64,000 nt of DNA, taken from JAFGNV01 sp964612485. Its GTDB lineage: Bacteria; Chloroflexota; Anaerolineae; 4572-78; J111. The stretch spans positions 44,060 to 108,059 of the forward strand of contig CAZTFF010000014.1 of assembly GCA_964612485.1 (NCBI GenBank). The letters are read 5' to 3'. A program made the position numbers and the translations under genes. Below, piece after piece: positions 15,299 to 23,851 of this stretch (position 1 is its first letter; every line of letters starts with the position of its first letter). The notes below the pieces were generated by a model. It was not told where the DNA came from and did no database searches. It saw nothing but the letters and a program-made list of their open reading frames with translations.

Positions 15299-17602
15299 AT
15301 GGCTAGAAAAAAATCAACACGACGAACAACTAAAAAGAAACAAGAAGGGCCGCTCATTCCCCCGGAAGTTACCGGCACGCTGCTGTTCATTGTGTCGGGG
15401 ATCACATTGTTGAGCCTGTTCACGCCCAACCGGGGCGATCTGGTAGCCGCCTGGCTCAGATTTTTATATTTTCTGATGGGCTGGGGCCAGTACATTGTCT
15501 GGCTGCCGCTTTTTTTGCTGGCCGTCTGGTTTTTCCGGCGCTATGGCGCGGAAGATGATGACGAAAAGTGGGAGAAACCGGTTGGCACCTTTATGTTTTT
15601 GGGGCTGCTGCTGGTTGTGTTTCATCTGATCCAGCCCGGCCAGGATTTTACCGAACCCGGCGGGGGCGGCATCATCGGCTGGGTGTTGGGCAGTATGCTG
15701 CGATCTGCCCTGGGCATGGCGGGAACCATTGTGTTGCTGGTGGGGCTGTTCCCGCTGGCTCTTGTTTTGATCAGCGGCCTCTCTTTGCGAGAACTGTTCC
15801 AGATGATCCGCGACCTCTACTATCGTTTTCAGGATTGGCGCCATTTCCGGCAATTAACCATCAACCAGCCGGCCAATGCGCCGCCCCGCTCCCCCGAAAC
15901 AAAACCCGGCTTGTTCGACCGGGTGCTGTCCGGAGGGGCTGAGAAAAAACCATCCACCGGCAATGACGGCGATGATATTCCCATTAGCGTGGTGGGTGAT
16001 GTTGATTCCACCGCAGCTGCGCCGGGGCAACACCCCGGTACTTTTAACCCGTCAGCCGCGCCAGGTCAGGGCGAAGGAGAATCGGGGGGCAGGCAGTGGC
16101 AGTTGCCCGTTATCCCCCAAATTTTTGAAGAGGGGCTTGAACACGAAATCAGCGAGGCCGAAATTCGTCAGCGGGTGCGGGTGATCGAAGATACGCTGCT
16201 GAGTTTTGGCGTGGAGGTCAAAGTTCGGGAGATCAACCAGGGTCCGGCGGTCACGCAATTCAGCCTGGAGCCGGGCTATATGGCTACCAAAGATGCCAAA
16301 GGCAATCCCCGGAAAGTGCGCGTTTCCCGGATCGTCAACCTCTCCAATGATCTGGCGCTGGCCTTATCGGCGGCGCCCATCCGCATCGAAGCGCCGATTC
16401 CGGGCCGGCCCTACGTGGGGTTGGAGGTTCCCAATTCTAACACCAATCTGGTGACGCTGCGCAATATTCTAGAGTCTGCCCGCTTTCAGCGGGCGCGCGG
16501 CCCGTTACGCATGGCCCTGGGGCAGGATGTTTCCGGGCACGGTGTGGTGGTTGATTTAACCACGATGCCCCACCTGCTGATTGCCGGGGCAACGGGATCG
16601 GGCAAAAGTGTGTGCATTAACGCCATTATTGCCTGCCTGTTAACCACTCACACCCCCGATACTTTGCGTTTGTTGATGATTGACCCCAAAATGGTGGAAT
16701 TGGTCAACTACAACGGCATTCCCCACCTGCTGGCCCCGGTTGTAACCGAGTTGGAAAAGGTGGTGGGCGTGCTGAGTTGGGCTGTCCGGGAGATGGATCG
16801 CCGCTACAAGACATTTGCCAAAGAGGGCGTGCGGAATATCATTGGCTACAACGAAAAAATGGGCAAACAGGGCAAAGACCTTTTGCCTTACATTGTCATC
16901 GTGATCGACGAATTGGCCGATTTGATGATGATGGCGCCCGACGAGGTAGAACGCACCATCACTCGCATTGCCCAGATGGCCCGGGCCACCGGCATGCACC
17001 TGATTATTGCCACCCAGCGCCCCTCGGTCAATGTAGTAACGGGATTGATCAAAGCCAATTTCCCGGCCCGCATTGCCTTCGCCGTGACCAGCCAGATCGA
17101 CTCGCGGGTCATTCTCGATTCGCCCGGCGCGGAGCGGTTGTTGGGCCGGGGCGACATGCTCTACATGGCCTCGGATGAAGCGAAATTACGGCGCTTGCAG
17201 GGCGTTTTTGTGTCTGATCAGGAATTGAATAAGCTGGTTCGCTTCTGGCGCGGCTCCCTGCCGCCATCAGAGCGTAAACCCCGCGCCTTGCAGGAAGGCC
17301 CCCGAGAGATGGTGCAGCAGCCGTTGTGGGAAAAAGAGATCCAGCAGGCCATGGATAGTGACGCCGATCAGGATGAATTGCTGGAAAAAGCCATCGCCGA
17401 AGTCCGCCAGCAGGGCCGGGCCTCCGTTTCGTTATTGCAGCGACGCTTGCGCATTGGTTATGCCCGGGCCGCCCGCCTGGTGGATGAAATGGAAGCGCAG
17501 GGCATCATTGGCCCGGATGAAGGCGGGGGCCGGGCCAGGCCCATTTTGGTAACGCAGGCCGATGATGAGGCCGATCCAACCGCAGAGGAGACAGGCGATT
17601 GA
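15299..17602 (+). CDS. ftsK: DNA translocase FtsK/SpoIIIE
   Basis: 767 residues from ATG at 15299 (MARKKSTRR). Four transmembrane helices (~25-180) anchor it at the septum, a variable linker (~190-270) follows, and then come the motor domain with Walker A GATGSGKSV (~429-437) and Walker B IVIVIDELADLM, and a C-terminal winged-helix gamma domain (SVSLLQRRLRIGYARAARL) that reads orienting DNA sequences. It pumps chromosomal DNA during division. The upstream ATG at 15263 would add 12 residues. The stop codon overlaps the TTG start of pdxT by 4 bp, so the two are cotranscribed. Confidence 0.94.
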   Translation: MARKKSTRRTTKKKQEGPLIPPEVTGTLLFIVSGITLLSLFTPNRGDLVAAWLRFLYFLMGWGQYIVWLPLFLLAVWFFRRYGAEDDDEKWEKPVGTFMFLGLLLVVFHLIQPGQDFTEPGGGGIIGWVLGSMLRSALGMAGTIVLLVGLFPLALVLISGLSLRELFQMIRDLYYRFQDWRHFRQLTINQPANAPPRSPETKPGLFDRVLSGGAEKKPSTGNDGDDIPISVVGDVDSTAAAPGQHPGTFNPSAAPGQGEGESGGRQWQLPVIPQIFEEGLEHEISEAEIRQRVRVIEDTLLSFGVEVKVREINQGPAVTQFSLEPGYMATKDAKGNPRKVRVSRIVNLSNDLALALSAAPIRIEAPIPGRPYVGLEVPNSNTNLVTLRNILESARFQRARGPLRMALGQDVSGHGVVVDLTTMPHLLIAGATGSGKSVCINAIIACLLTTHTPDTLRLLMIDPKMVELVNYNGIPHLLAPVVTELEKVVGVLSWAVREMDRRYKTFAKEGVRNIIGYNEKMGKQGKDLLPYIVIVIDELADLMMMAPDEVERTITRIAQMARATGMHLIIATQRPSVNVVTGLIKANFPARIAFAVTSQIDSRVILDSPGAERLLGRGDMLYMASDEAKLRRLQGVFVSDQELNKLVRFWRGSLPPSERKPRALQEGPREMVQQPLWEKEIQQAMDSDADQDELLEKAIAEVRQQGRASVSLLQRRLRIGYARAARLVDEMEAQGIIGPDEGGGRARPILVTQADDEADPTAEETGD

Positions 17603-18300
17603 GCGTCAACCCGTGGAACTTAACGCTGGACCCCGCCGAGAGCGCGTCCGATCCTTCGGAATTTGCCGATTTGAAGATCGGTGTTCTGGCCCTGCAAGGC
17701 GCTTTTTTAGAGCACATCAATATGCTGCGCCGGCTGGGCGCTCAGGCGGTAGAGGTTCGTTTACCCCAAGATTTGGAGGCCCTGGATGGCCTGATCATTC
17801 CCGGCGGCGAAAGCACCACCATCGGCAAGTTGGCCGCCCAATACAACCTCATCGAGCCGCTGCGTCGTTTTATCGAAAACAAACAAACCGTCTGGGGAAC
17901 CTGCGCGGGCATGATATTCCTGGCCAAAGATATTGGGCAGACCGGCAGCGGCGGCCACGTGGTACCGGTCCGGCTGGGCGTGATGGACATCACCGTGGAT
18001 CGCAACGCCTTTGGCCGGCAGGTTGACAGCTTTGAGGCCGATCTAACCCCGGCCTTTACCGGCCCGGTTTTGACCGGCAATGATGCGCCGTTTCGTGCGG
18101 TGTTCATCCGCGCGCCGTTGATTGAAAAAGTTGGCGACAACGTGCAGGTTTTGGCGCGATTAGACGATGGCCGTATTGTGGCCGCGCGTCAGGAGCACCT
18201 GCTGGTGACGGCGTTTCATCCTGAATTGAGTGATGATGTCCGTTTTCATCACTATTTTTTGAAATTGATAAAATCCGGGCGGGAGCAGGATCATCAATAA
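17599..18300 (+). CDS. pdxT: Pyridoxal 5'-phosphate synthase glutaminase subunit
   Basis: 233 residues of class I glutamine amidotransferase type. It releases ammonia from glutamine for PdxS, which makes PLP. IGVLALQGAFLEH, GLIIPGGESTTIG, the nucleophile Cys in WGTCAGMI and the His-Glu pair in TAFHPELSDD are diagnostic. About 20 extra N-terminal residues precede the core compared with usual members. Translation starts at TTG inside the ftsK stop; an internal start is possible. The synthase partner pdxS is not adjacent and not in the window. Confidence 0.93.
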   Translation: MSVNPWNLTLDPAESASDPSEFADLKIGVLALQGAFLEHINMLRRLGAQAVEVRLPQDLEALDGLIIPGGESTTIGKLAAQYNLIEPLRRFIENKQTVWGTCAGMIFLAKDIGQTGSGGHVVPVRLGVMDITVDRNAFGRQVDSFEADLTPAFTGPVLTGNDAPFRAVFIRAPLIEKVGDNVQVLARLDDGRIVAARQEHLLVTAFHPELSDDVRFHHYFLKLIKSGREQDHQ

Positions 18301-18355
18301 GCCACACCCCACCAACGGGCCACAATCCGATAAGCCCTACGCGGTCCGCGCGCTG

Positions 18356-18733
18356 TTGGTTCGCAACGATGAAATTTTGTTGATCCATCACCGCTTTAGA
18401 GACCCGGCCATGTTTGATAAATGGACCTTTCCCGGCGGGCGGCTTAATCCCGATGAAACCGACCCGCTCTGCGCCCTGCACCGTGAAATGCAGGAAGAGT
18501 TGTCGGTAGATGTAGAGATATTGGGACAGGTGGGCGTATTCTACAGCCGCACCGGTATGGACTACACTATTTTTGCCGCCGAGCCGTTGGGCGAGTTAGG
18601 CCCCCTCCAGCCCGACGAAATCCACGATCTCCTGTGGCTCACCCCCGCCGAAATTTACGAGATGCATGTCCGCGATAAACTTCAATTTGGGTTTGAGATG
18701 GATGCGGTTCTGGCCTATTTGCGGGAATTTTGA
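18356..18733 (+). CDS. Nudix hydrolase
   Basis: 125 residues from TTG, probably longer in reality. The Nudix segment GGRLNPDETDPLCALHRE continues MQEEL and keeps the catalytic Glu residues, with one extra residue compared with the standard GX5EX7RE spacing. Such enzymes cleave nucleoside diphosphates linked to another group; the substrate is unknown. The first strand (KPYAVRALLV) lies upstream of the TTG in an open frame reaching back past 18290, where GGGAGCAGGA precedes ATCATC but no ATG, GTG or TTG exists. Either a rare start codon is used or the protein is N-terminally short. It follows pdxT directly. Confidence 0.75.
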   Translation: MVRNDEILLIHHRFRDPAMFDKWTFPGGRLNPDETDPLCALHREMQEELSVDVEILGQVGVFYSRTGMDYTIFAAEPLGELGPLQPDEIHDLLWLTPAEIYEMHVRDKLQFGFEMDAVLAYLREF

Positions 18734-18737
18734 TTGT

Positions 18738-19679
18738 TTACCAATTCTTGCGCCAGTTGGCCACAATAATCGATTTGTCCATCGTCACCTCCACCTCAAT
18801 CGTATCCGACAATTTTTGCAGCACGTTCTGCCCATCTTCCGTGTGAACCACGGTCAATTGCCATTTGCAGGGAACGGGCCGCCGGTCAATGGTTATGTCG
18901 TAAAAACCAGGCGGATCATTGACGCTGTCGTTAGAATCAAAGGCCGGCACCGGGCCGGATGGATTGGAGATGATCCGGTACGTGCCGCACTGCGCCTCAA
19001 CCGTCACGCCGTTGACCGGATTGCCGTTGGCATCGGTAATGTTCCCCAAAAACCGGGTCAATCCCGCGTTGGTGTCGCCGTACCAGCCGGTGGGTTCGTA
19101 TTGAACCGGTGGTTTGGTGGGCGGAGGAACCGGCGTGGTCGTCGGCGGGTTGGGCAGGGGAGGCGCGGCAACCACCGGTACGCCTGCCGTTTGAGCGGCC
19201 GCCACCACCGAATCGGCCACCCAGCCCAAAGCGCCGTCCGCTTGCTGCACCTGCCACCACGTGCCGGATTCATTTTGACCGGTTACGGTCAGGGCCGTGC
19301 CGGGCGCCAGCGAACCGGTAACGGGATAGGCCGTATCCGGGCCGGAGCGAATATTGACGGTGGTGGCCGACCTCACTTGAGAAATGGCCGGAACAGGCAT
19401 GTCGGTTGGCGCGGCGGTTGCCGTTGGTGAGGGCGGCGGGGTAGCGGTTGCTTCATCGACAGGCGTGGAAGTAGGAACCGGCGTGTCGGTAGGGGGCGGC
19501 GTGTTGGCTGCGATGATCAGCGTAGTTGCGGTAGGGGTAAAGGTTGGGGGCAGAATCACGGTGGGCGTAGGCCGGGCGACCGTCATCGTTTGGAAGAGTA
19601 CGCTGAAAAATAGGGTGAAAATTCCATACAGGGCAACTATGCCCAGAATGACCAGAAGCCAGATCGTTATCTTTTTCAT
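18738..19679 (-). CDS. Secreted or anchored SH3b-domain protein
   Basis: 313 residues. An N-terminal hydrophobic helix (TIWLLVILGIVALYGIF) anchors or exports the protein, a Pro/Thr-rich linker (~35-100) follows, then a bacterial SH3 domain (~103-160; TTVNIRSGPDTAYPV, GTWWQVQQADGALGWV), a second Pro linker and a C-terminal beta-rich domain (~205-310) that starts FLGNITDANGNPVNGVTVEA, like a carboxypeptidase-regulatory fold. It is likely outside the cell and may bind wall material. It is convergent with the Nudix gene (4 bp apart). Its layout matches the protein at 21833, suggesting paralogy. Confidence 0.8.
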   Translation of the reverse strand: MKKITIWLLVILGIVALYGIFTLFFSVLFQTMTVARPTPTVILPPTFTPTATTLIIAANTPPPTDTPVPTSTPVDEATATPPPSPTATAAPTDMPVPAISQVRSATTVNIRSGPDTAYPVTGSLAPGTALTVTGQNESGTWWQVQQADGALGWVADSVVAAAQTAGVPVVAAPPLPNPPTTTPVPPPTKPPVQYEPTGWYGDTNAGLTRFLGNITDANGNPVNGVTVEAQCGTYRIISNPSGPVPAFDSNDSVNDPPGFYDITIDRRPVPCKWQLTVVHTEDGQNVLQKLSDTIEVEVTMDKSIIVANWRKNW

Positions 19680-19920
19680 GGAAACCTCATTTTATTATTG
19701 TTCATGATGATTCTACCAGCCCTTCGCCCCAGGCCAAAAGTTGAGCCAGATACCGTGTTTTTACCGTGTGATGTGCCATCCGCTACCTCCGTGTCAATAA
19801 AATTTTTACGCCACCCGTAGTACAGGTAGTATAAATGATGAAGCCATTTACCGGCAAGTTAACGGCCTGAATTGACATGGTTCGTGGCTCGTGTCATAAT
19901 CAAAGCAGAGGTTAAACATA

Positions 19921-21180
19921 ATGTTTTTTGATGAAGCCAAAATAAATGTAAAAGCCGGCGACGGCGGCAATGGCGCGGTCGCCTTTCGCCGGGAAAAATT
20001 TGTGCCGCGCGGCGGCCCCTCGGGCGGGCACGGCGGCAAAGGCGGCGATGTAGTGTTTGAGGTTGATCCCCAACTGAACACCCTGGTTCATTTTAAGAAC
20101 CGTATCCATTTCAAAGCCGAGCGGGGGGAGCACGGCGGGGGCAAAAAAATGGCCGGGGCCGGCGGCGGCGATGTGGTGGTTTCGGTGCCGCCCGGCACGG
20201 TGGTGCGCCACGCCGAAACCGGCGTACTGCTGGCCGACCTGACCGAACCGGGCCAAAGGGCCATCGTTGCTCACGGCGGGCGCGGCGGCAAAGGGAACAC
20301 GGCTTTTAAGAGTTCTACTAACCAGGCCCCCAAAGTGGCCGAAAAAGGACTGCCCGGCGAAGAATTGTGGGTGACGCTGGAATTAAAACTGCTGGCCGAT
20401 GTCGGGCTGGTGGGGCTGCCAAACGCCGGTAAAAGCACGCTCTTGTCGGTGGTGAGCGCCGCCCGACCCAAAATTGCCGCTTACCCCTTTACCACCCTCC
20501 AACCCAACCTGGGGGTGGTGGTCCTGGACTCGCGTGATCTGGTGATGGCCGATATTCCCGGCCTGATCGAAGGCGCGCACCAGGGGGCCGGGCTGGGACA
20601 CCAGTTTTTACGCCACGTGGAACGAAGCCGCCTGCTGGTTCACTTGCTGGATGGCGCGCTGCCGGACCCGCTGGCCGCGTTTGACCAGATCAACGAAGAA
20701 TTGGCGCTTTTTAGCCCTAAACTGGCCGGCAAACCCCAGATTGTGGCGCTAAACAAAATCGATCTGCCCAATGCCCAGGCCCACTGGCCCGCGGTGAAAA
20801 CACGGGCGCAGGAACTGGCGCTGCCTGTCTACAAAATTTCGGCGGTAACCAAGGAGGGGGTACAGCCCCTGCTGGCTGCTTTATTTGAACATCTGGATGA
20901 ACTGCCCCGCGAGCAGCTTTTTGAAGAAGAGGTTCCCGTCTTCACGCTGGATCAGGCCGATGACTATTTTGAGGTCCACCGGCTCGATGACGGCTGGCAG
21001 GTAACCGGCCCCCGCATTCGGCAGATAGCTTATCAAACCTACTGGAACAACGACGAGGCCATTGTTCGCGCCTACCAGATTCTGGAAAAAATGGGCGTTC
21101 ACGACGCTTTACAGGACGCCGGCGTTGAAGAAGGCGACACGGTTTTTCTGGATGAGGTGGAACTGGAATGGGTCTGGTGA
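19921..21180 (+). CDS. obgE: GTPase Obg/CgtA
   Basis: 419 residues with the three Obg domains in order: the Gly-rich Obg fold (~1-158; VKAGDGGNGAVAFRREKFVP), the GTPase domain (G1 GLPNAGKST at ~166-174, G3 DIPGLIEGA, G4 NKID) and a C-terminal OCT domain (~345-415). It acts in 50S ribosome assembly and stress response. ATG at 19921 follows AGAGG. It heads a likely operon with nadD (38 bp away) and the SH3b protein at 21833. The Obg-NadD pairing is common in bacteria. Confidence 0.96.
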   Translation: MFFDEAKINVKAGDGGNGAVAFRREKFVPRGGPSGGHGGKGGDVVFEVDPQLNTLVHFKNRIHFKAERGEHGGGKKMAGAGGGDVVVSVPPGTVVRHAETGVLLADLTEPGQRAIVAHGGRGGKGNTAFKSSTNQAPKVAEKGLPGEELWVTLELKLLADVGLVGLPNAGKSTLLSVVSAARPKIAAYPFTTLQPNLGVVVLDSRDLVMADIPGLIEGAHQGAGLGHQFLRHVERSRLLVHLLDGALPDPLAAFDQINEELALFSPKLAGKPQIVALNKIDLPNAQAHWPAVKTRAQELALPVYKISAVTKEGVQPLLAALFEHLDELPREQLFEEEVPVFTLDQADDYFEVHRLDDGWQVTGPRIRQIAYQTYWNNDEAIVRAYQILEKMGVHDALQDAGVEEGDTVFLDEVELEWVW

Positions 21181-21218
21181 CGTCTATCTGGTAGTACGAA
21201 TGCAAATGAGGATGAATA

Positions 21219-21833
21219 ATGCGACTGGGGATTCTGGGAGGCACATTCGATCCCATCCATGTGGGGCATCTGCTGCTGGCGGAAGCGGCTTACGAAACGT
21301 TGAACTTATCGCGGGTGTTATTTGCGCCGGCGGGCGATTCGCCGTTCAAACAGGATGTTTCTAAATCGGCTGCCGGCCACCGCCGGGCGATGGTTGAACT
21401 GGCCATCAACCCCAACCCCCATTTTGAATTGAGCCTGGTTGATCTGGAACGCCCCGGCCCGCACTACTCTATCGACACTATCCGTTTACTGCGCGAACAA
21501 TACCGTCTTTCGGCTGAAGATTGTTACTTTATTATGGGCGGCGACTCCCTGGCCGATTTACCTAAATGGCATCAAGCCGCCGCCTTCATCGAATCGTGCC
21601 GGCTGGCCGTCAGCCGCCGCCCCGGCTACCGGCCCGATCTAAACCGGTTAGAAGAAAAACTGCCCGGTTTGCGCCGGCGGTTGGATTGGGTTGAGATGCC
21701 GGCCCTGGGACTGGAAGCCTCAACCATTCGAGAGCGGGTGCGGGCCGGGCAGAGTATTCGCTACCGGGTGTTGGACAGCGTAAGCAATTATATCCACGTT
21801 AACAAACTTTATCGAAATGAGGAGGGTGTTTGA
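21219..21833 (+). CDS. nadD: Nicotinate-nucleotide adenylyltransferase
   Basis: 204 residues. It joins nicotinate mononucleotide and ATP to give deamido-NAD. The nucleotidyltransferase signature GGTFDPIHVGHL (residues ~6-17) and the late motif ASTIRERVRAGQSIRY are present. Start ATG at 21219 follows GAGGATG. It lies between obgE and the SH3b gene; the stop TGA overlaps the next ATG by one base. It completes the NAD route begun by nadB, nadA and nadC at 56.8-60.5 kb. Confidence 0.95.
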   Translation: MRLGILGGTFDPIHVGHLLLAEAAYETLNLSRVLFAPAGDSPFKQDVSKSAAGHRRAMVELAINPNPHFELSLVDLERPGPHYSIDTIRLLREQYRLSAEDCYFIMGGDSLADLPKWHQAAAFIESCRLAVSRRPGYRPDLNRLEEKLPGLRRRLDWVEMPALGLEASTIRERVRAGQSIRYRVLDSVSNYIHVNKLYRNEEGV

Positions 21834-23563
21834 TGCAGCGTAACACAGCTATTCTGTTAACCGTTTTTGTGGTGATGTGTATCTTGTTGCTGTTGCTTTT
21901 AGTGTGGGCCTGGTGGGTTTTATTGGCTCCGGCGGCTCCGGCACCAACGCCTACTGAGGTTTCTTTGTTTGTTACCCCAACGGAAGTTGAGGCTTCAACC
22001 CCCGTTGAAGGCGAAGCGGTCACTGAAACACCCACCCTCATTGTGATGACGTCAACCCCATCAGCCACTCCGGTTCCCACAGCTACGCCAACGGCTACGC
22101 CGGTTCCAAGCGATACACCCACGCCCTTCATCCCTACGTCTACACCGCGAACCACGCCAACACCCTCAACCCCCTATGCGATTATGAACAGCCCCCACGG
22201 TTTTGTGAATGTGCGCAGCGGGCCGGGGGTAGTGTATGATCCGCCGTTGGGAACCTATCAAAATACGGTAGTGGCCGATGTGTTGGGCAAGCAGTATGAT
22301 CTGGACGGCAATTTGTGGTGGCTCATTTCTTTTCCTGCCGCGCCCTTTGACCAGGGCTGGGTGTATGCCCCCTATACACTGGCCTACAATGTGGGCCAAA
22401 TTCCCTGGGTCACAGCGCCGCCTACCCCCACCCCGGTGTATGTGAGTCCAACGCCCACGCCCCGGCCCCACGCTGTCATCAACAGCCCGGATGGATTTTT
22501 GAATGCACGCAGCGGTCCCGGCCAGGTTTACCCCACCCTGGGGCGCTACTACAACGGCGCTACCGTCAATGTAATTGGCAAGCAAGCCGCCAGCAACGGC
22601 GCTTTGTGGTGGCTGGTGCCCTTTGCCGGCAGCGTAAATGGGCAGGGATGGATTTACGCCGATTTTACCATTGCCCGGAATACCGCCGGCGTTCCCTGGA
22701 TTAGCGCGCCGCCCACTCCCACCCTGGTCCCGCGAACCCCCACGCCTACGCCAACCCCTACCGGGCCGCCTCTGGTCAACTGGACTATTACGGGCCGGGT
22801 GGTAGATGCCATCACGTGGCAGCCGGTCGACCGGGCTTCGGTTCGAGCCAGGTTAGGCAATAATGGCCCCACGCTGTCAACCTTAACCGACAGCAACGGC
22901 AATTTCTCGTTGGTGGGGCAGGCCGGAAATGAGGGCAATCTGGTGATGACCGTCAACGCCTTTGGCTATGAAGAAAAAGAATTTACCGCCGGAGCGGTTA
23001 AACCGCGCGTTTATGATTTCCCTAATATCGGTCTGGTTCCGCAGCAAGCGCCGGTAGTTAGCTGGGTGGTAACCGGACGAGCGGTTGAAATTGGCACGGG
23101 CCAGCCGGTAGCCGGTGCCCAGGTTGAAGCGGTTCTGGGCGATGATAACGTAAACGTGAGCGGCGTAACCGGCCCCGACGGCACATTTTCTCTTGAGGGC
23201 CAGGCCCGCGATAGCGGCACTCTGAACTTGAGCATTGTGGCCGATGGCTATCAATTTTTCACCTATACCTCGCCACAAACAGATTCGCGGGTTTATAATT
23301 TGGATAATCTTTCCCTGGTGCCGGTGGCGGGCAGTTGCGCCTATGAGAGCGTGATTGATCTCTCGCAAGCCAGCGCCCTGGCCCGGCTGCAAACCTTGAA
23401 CTTTACGCGGGTCAGCACCACACCGGTAACTGTGCAGGATGGCTCCGGCCTGGTTGATCGCGTCATTAACCAAACTCCCGACCCTCCCCCGGAAGGCGGA
23501 TCGCGCCGCCTCAACTGCCAGACGTTTATCTCGTTGGGTATTGGGGTTCTGGCAACAGAGTAG
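21833..23563 (+). CDS. Membrane-anchored protein with two SH3b and two carboxypeptidase-regulatory-like domains
   Basis: 576 residues from ATG at 21833, with GAGGAGG upstream. An N-terminal transmembrane helix is followed by a Pro/Thr linker (~35-115), SH3b domain 1 (FVNVRSGPGVVYDPP), SH3b domain 2 (FLNARSGPGQVYPTL), a short Pro/Thr linker, then two repeats of a beta-sandwich (ITGRVVDAITWQPVDRASV and VTGRAVEIGTGQPVAGAQV) and a small C-terminal domain. It is probably extracellular and wall-associated, since SH3b domains often bind peptidoglycan peptides. Translation is coupled to nadD. The stop codon abuts a 9-bp tandem repeat. Confidence 0.8.
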   Translation: MQRNTAILLTVFVVMCILLLLLLVWAWWVLLAPAAPAPTPTEVSLFVTPTEVEASTPVEGEAVTETPTLIVMTSTPSATPVPTATPTATPVPSDTPTPFIPTSTPRTTPTPSTPYAIMNSPHGFVNVRSGPGVVYDPPLGTYQNTVVADVLGKQYDLDGNLWWLISFPAAPFDQGWVYAPYTLAYNVGQIPWVTAPPTPTPVYVSPTPTPRPHAVINSPDGFLNARSGPGQVYPTLGRYYNGATVNVIGKQAASNGALWWLVPFAGSVNGQGWIYADFTIARNTAGVPWISAPPTPTLVPRTPTPTPTPTGPPLVNWTITGRVVDAITWQPVDRASVRARLGNNGPTLSTLTDSNGNFSLVGQAGNEGNLVMTVNAFGYEEKEFTAGAVKPRVYDFPNIGLVPQQAPVVSWVVTGRAVEIGTGQPVAGAQVEAVLGDDNVNVSGVTGPDGTFSLEGQARDSGTLNLSIVADGYQFFTYTSPQTDSRVYNLDNLSLVPVAGSCAYESVIDLSQASALARLQTLNFTRVSTTPVTVQDGSGLVDRVINQTPDPPPEGGSRRLNCQTFISLGIGVLATE

Positions 23564-23652
23564 CAGGGTAGCAAGTAGCAAGGTAGCAGAAAAAATTTAC
23601 CCTGCTACCTTGCTACCTTGCTACCTTGCTACTTTGCTACTTTGCTACTTTG
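23564..23652. repeat. 9-bp tandem repeat (GCTACCTTG type) with inverted flank
   Basis: After the stop codon come AGCAGGGTAGCAAGTAGCA and then, inverted, at least seven units of GCTACCTTG or GCTACTTTG. The two arms can fold on each other. The same family occurs at 42611-42700. Confidence 0.85.
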
Positions 23653-23763
23653 CATAATTTCCTCAAAATCCAAAAATTTTTCAAAAAGTCAATAATTCTT
23701 ACTAAATTTTTGTTTTTTTGGGATGAATCGGTAGCAATTTCTCCTATGATGTATGTTACAATT

Positions 23764-23789
23764 AAATCAGCAGAAAATTCTGCTGATTT
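23764..23789. promoter_or_regulatory. Palindromic operator candidate before the radical SAM gene
   Basis: Perfect 12-bp arms AAATCAGCAGAA and TTCTGCTGATTT around AA. It starts one base after a TACAAT box (23757-23762), so it would cover the transcription start, 63 bp before the ATG at 23852. The position suggests repressor binding; the regulator is unknown. Confidence 0.5.
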
Positions 23790-23851
23790 GGATTACCACA
23801 TATGGCGTGGATGCCGGCAGGCTTGCCTGCGCCGTATCAAAGGAGAAAGCT

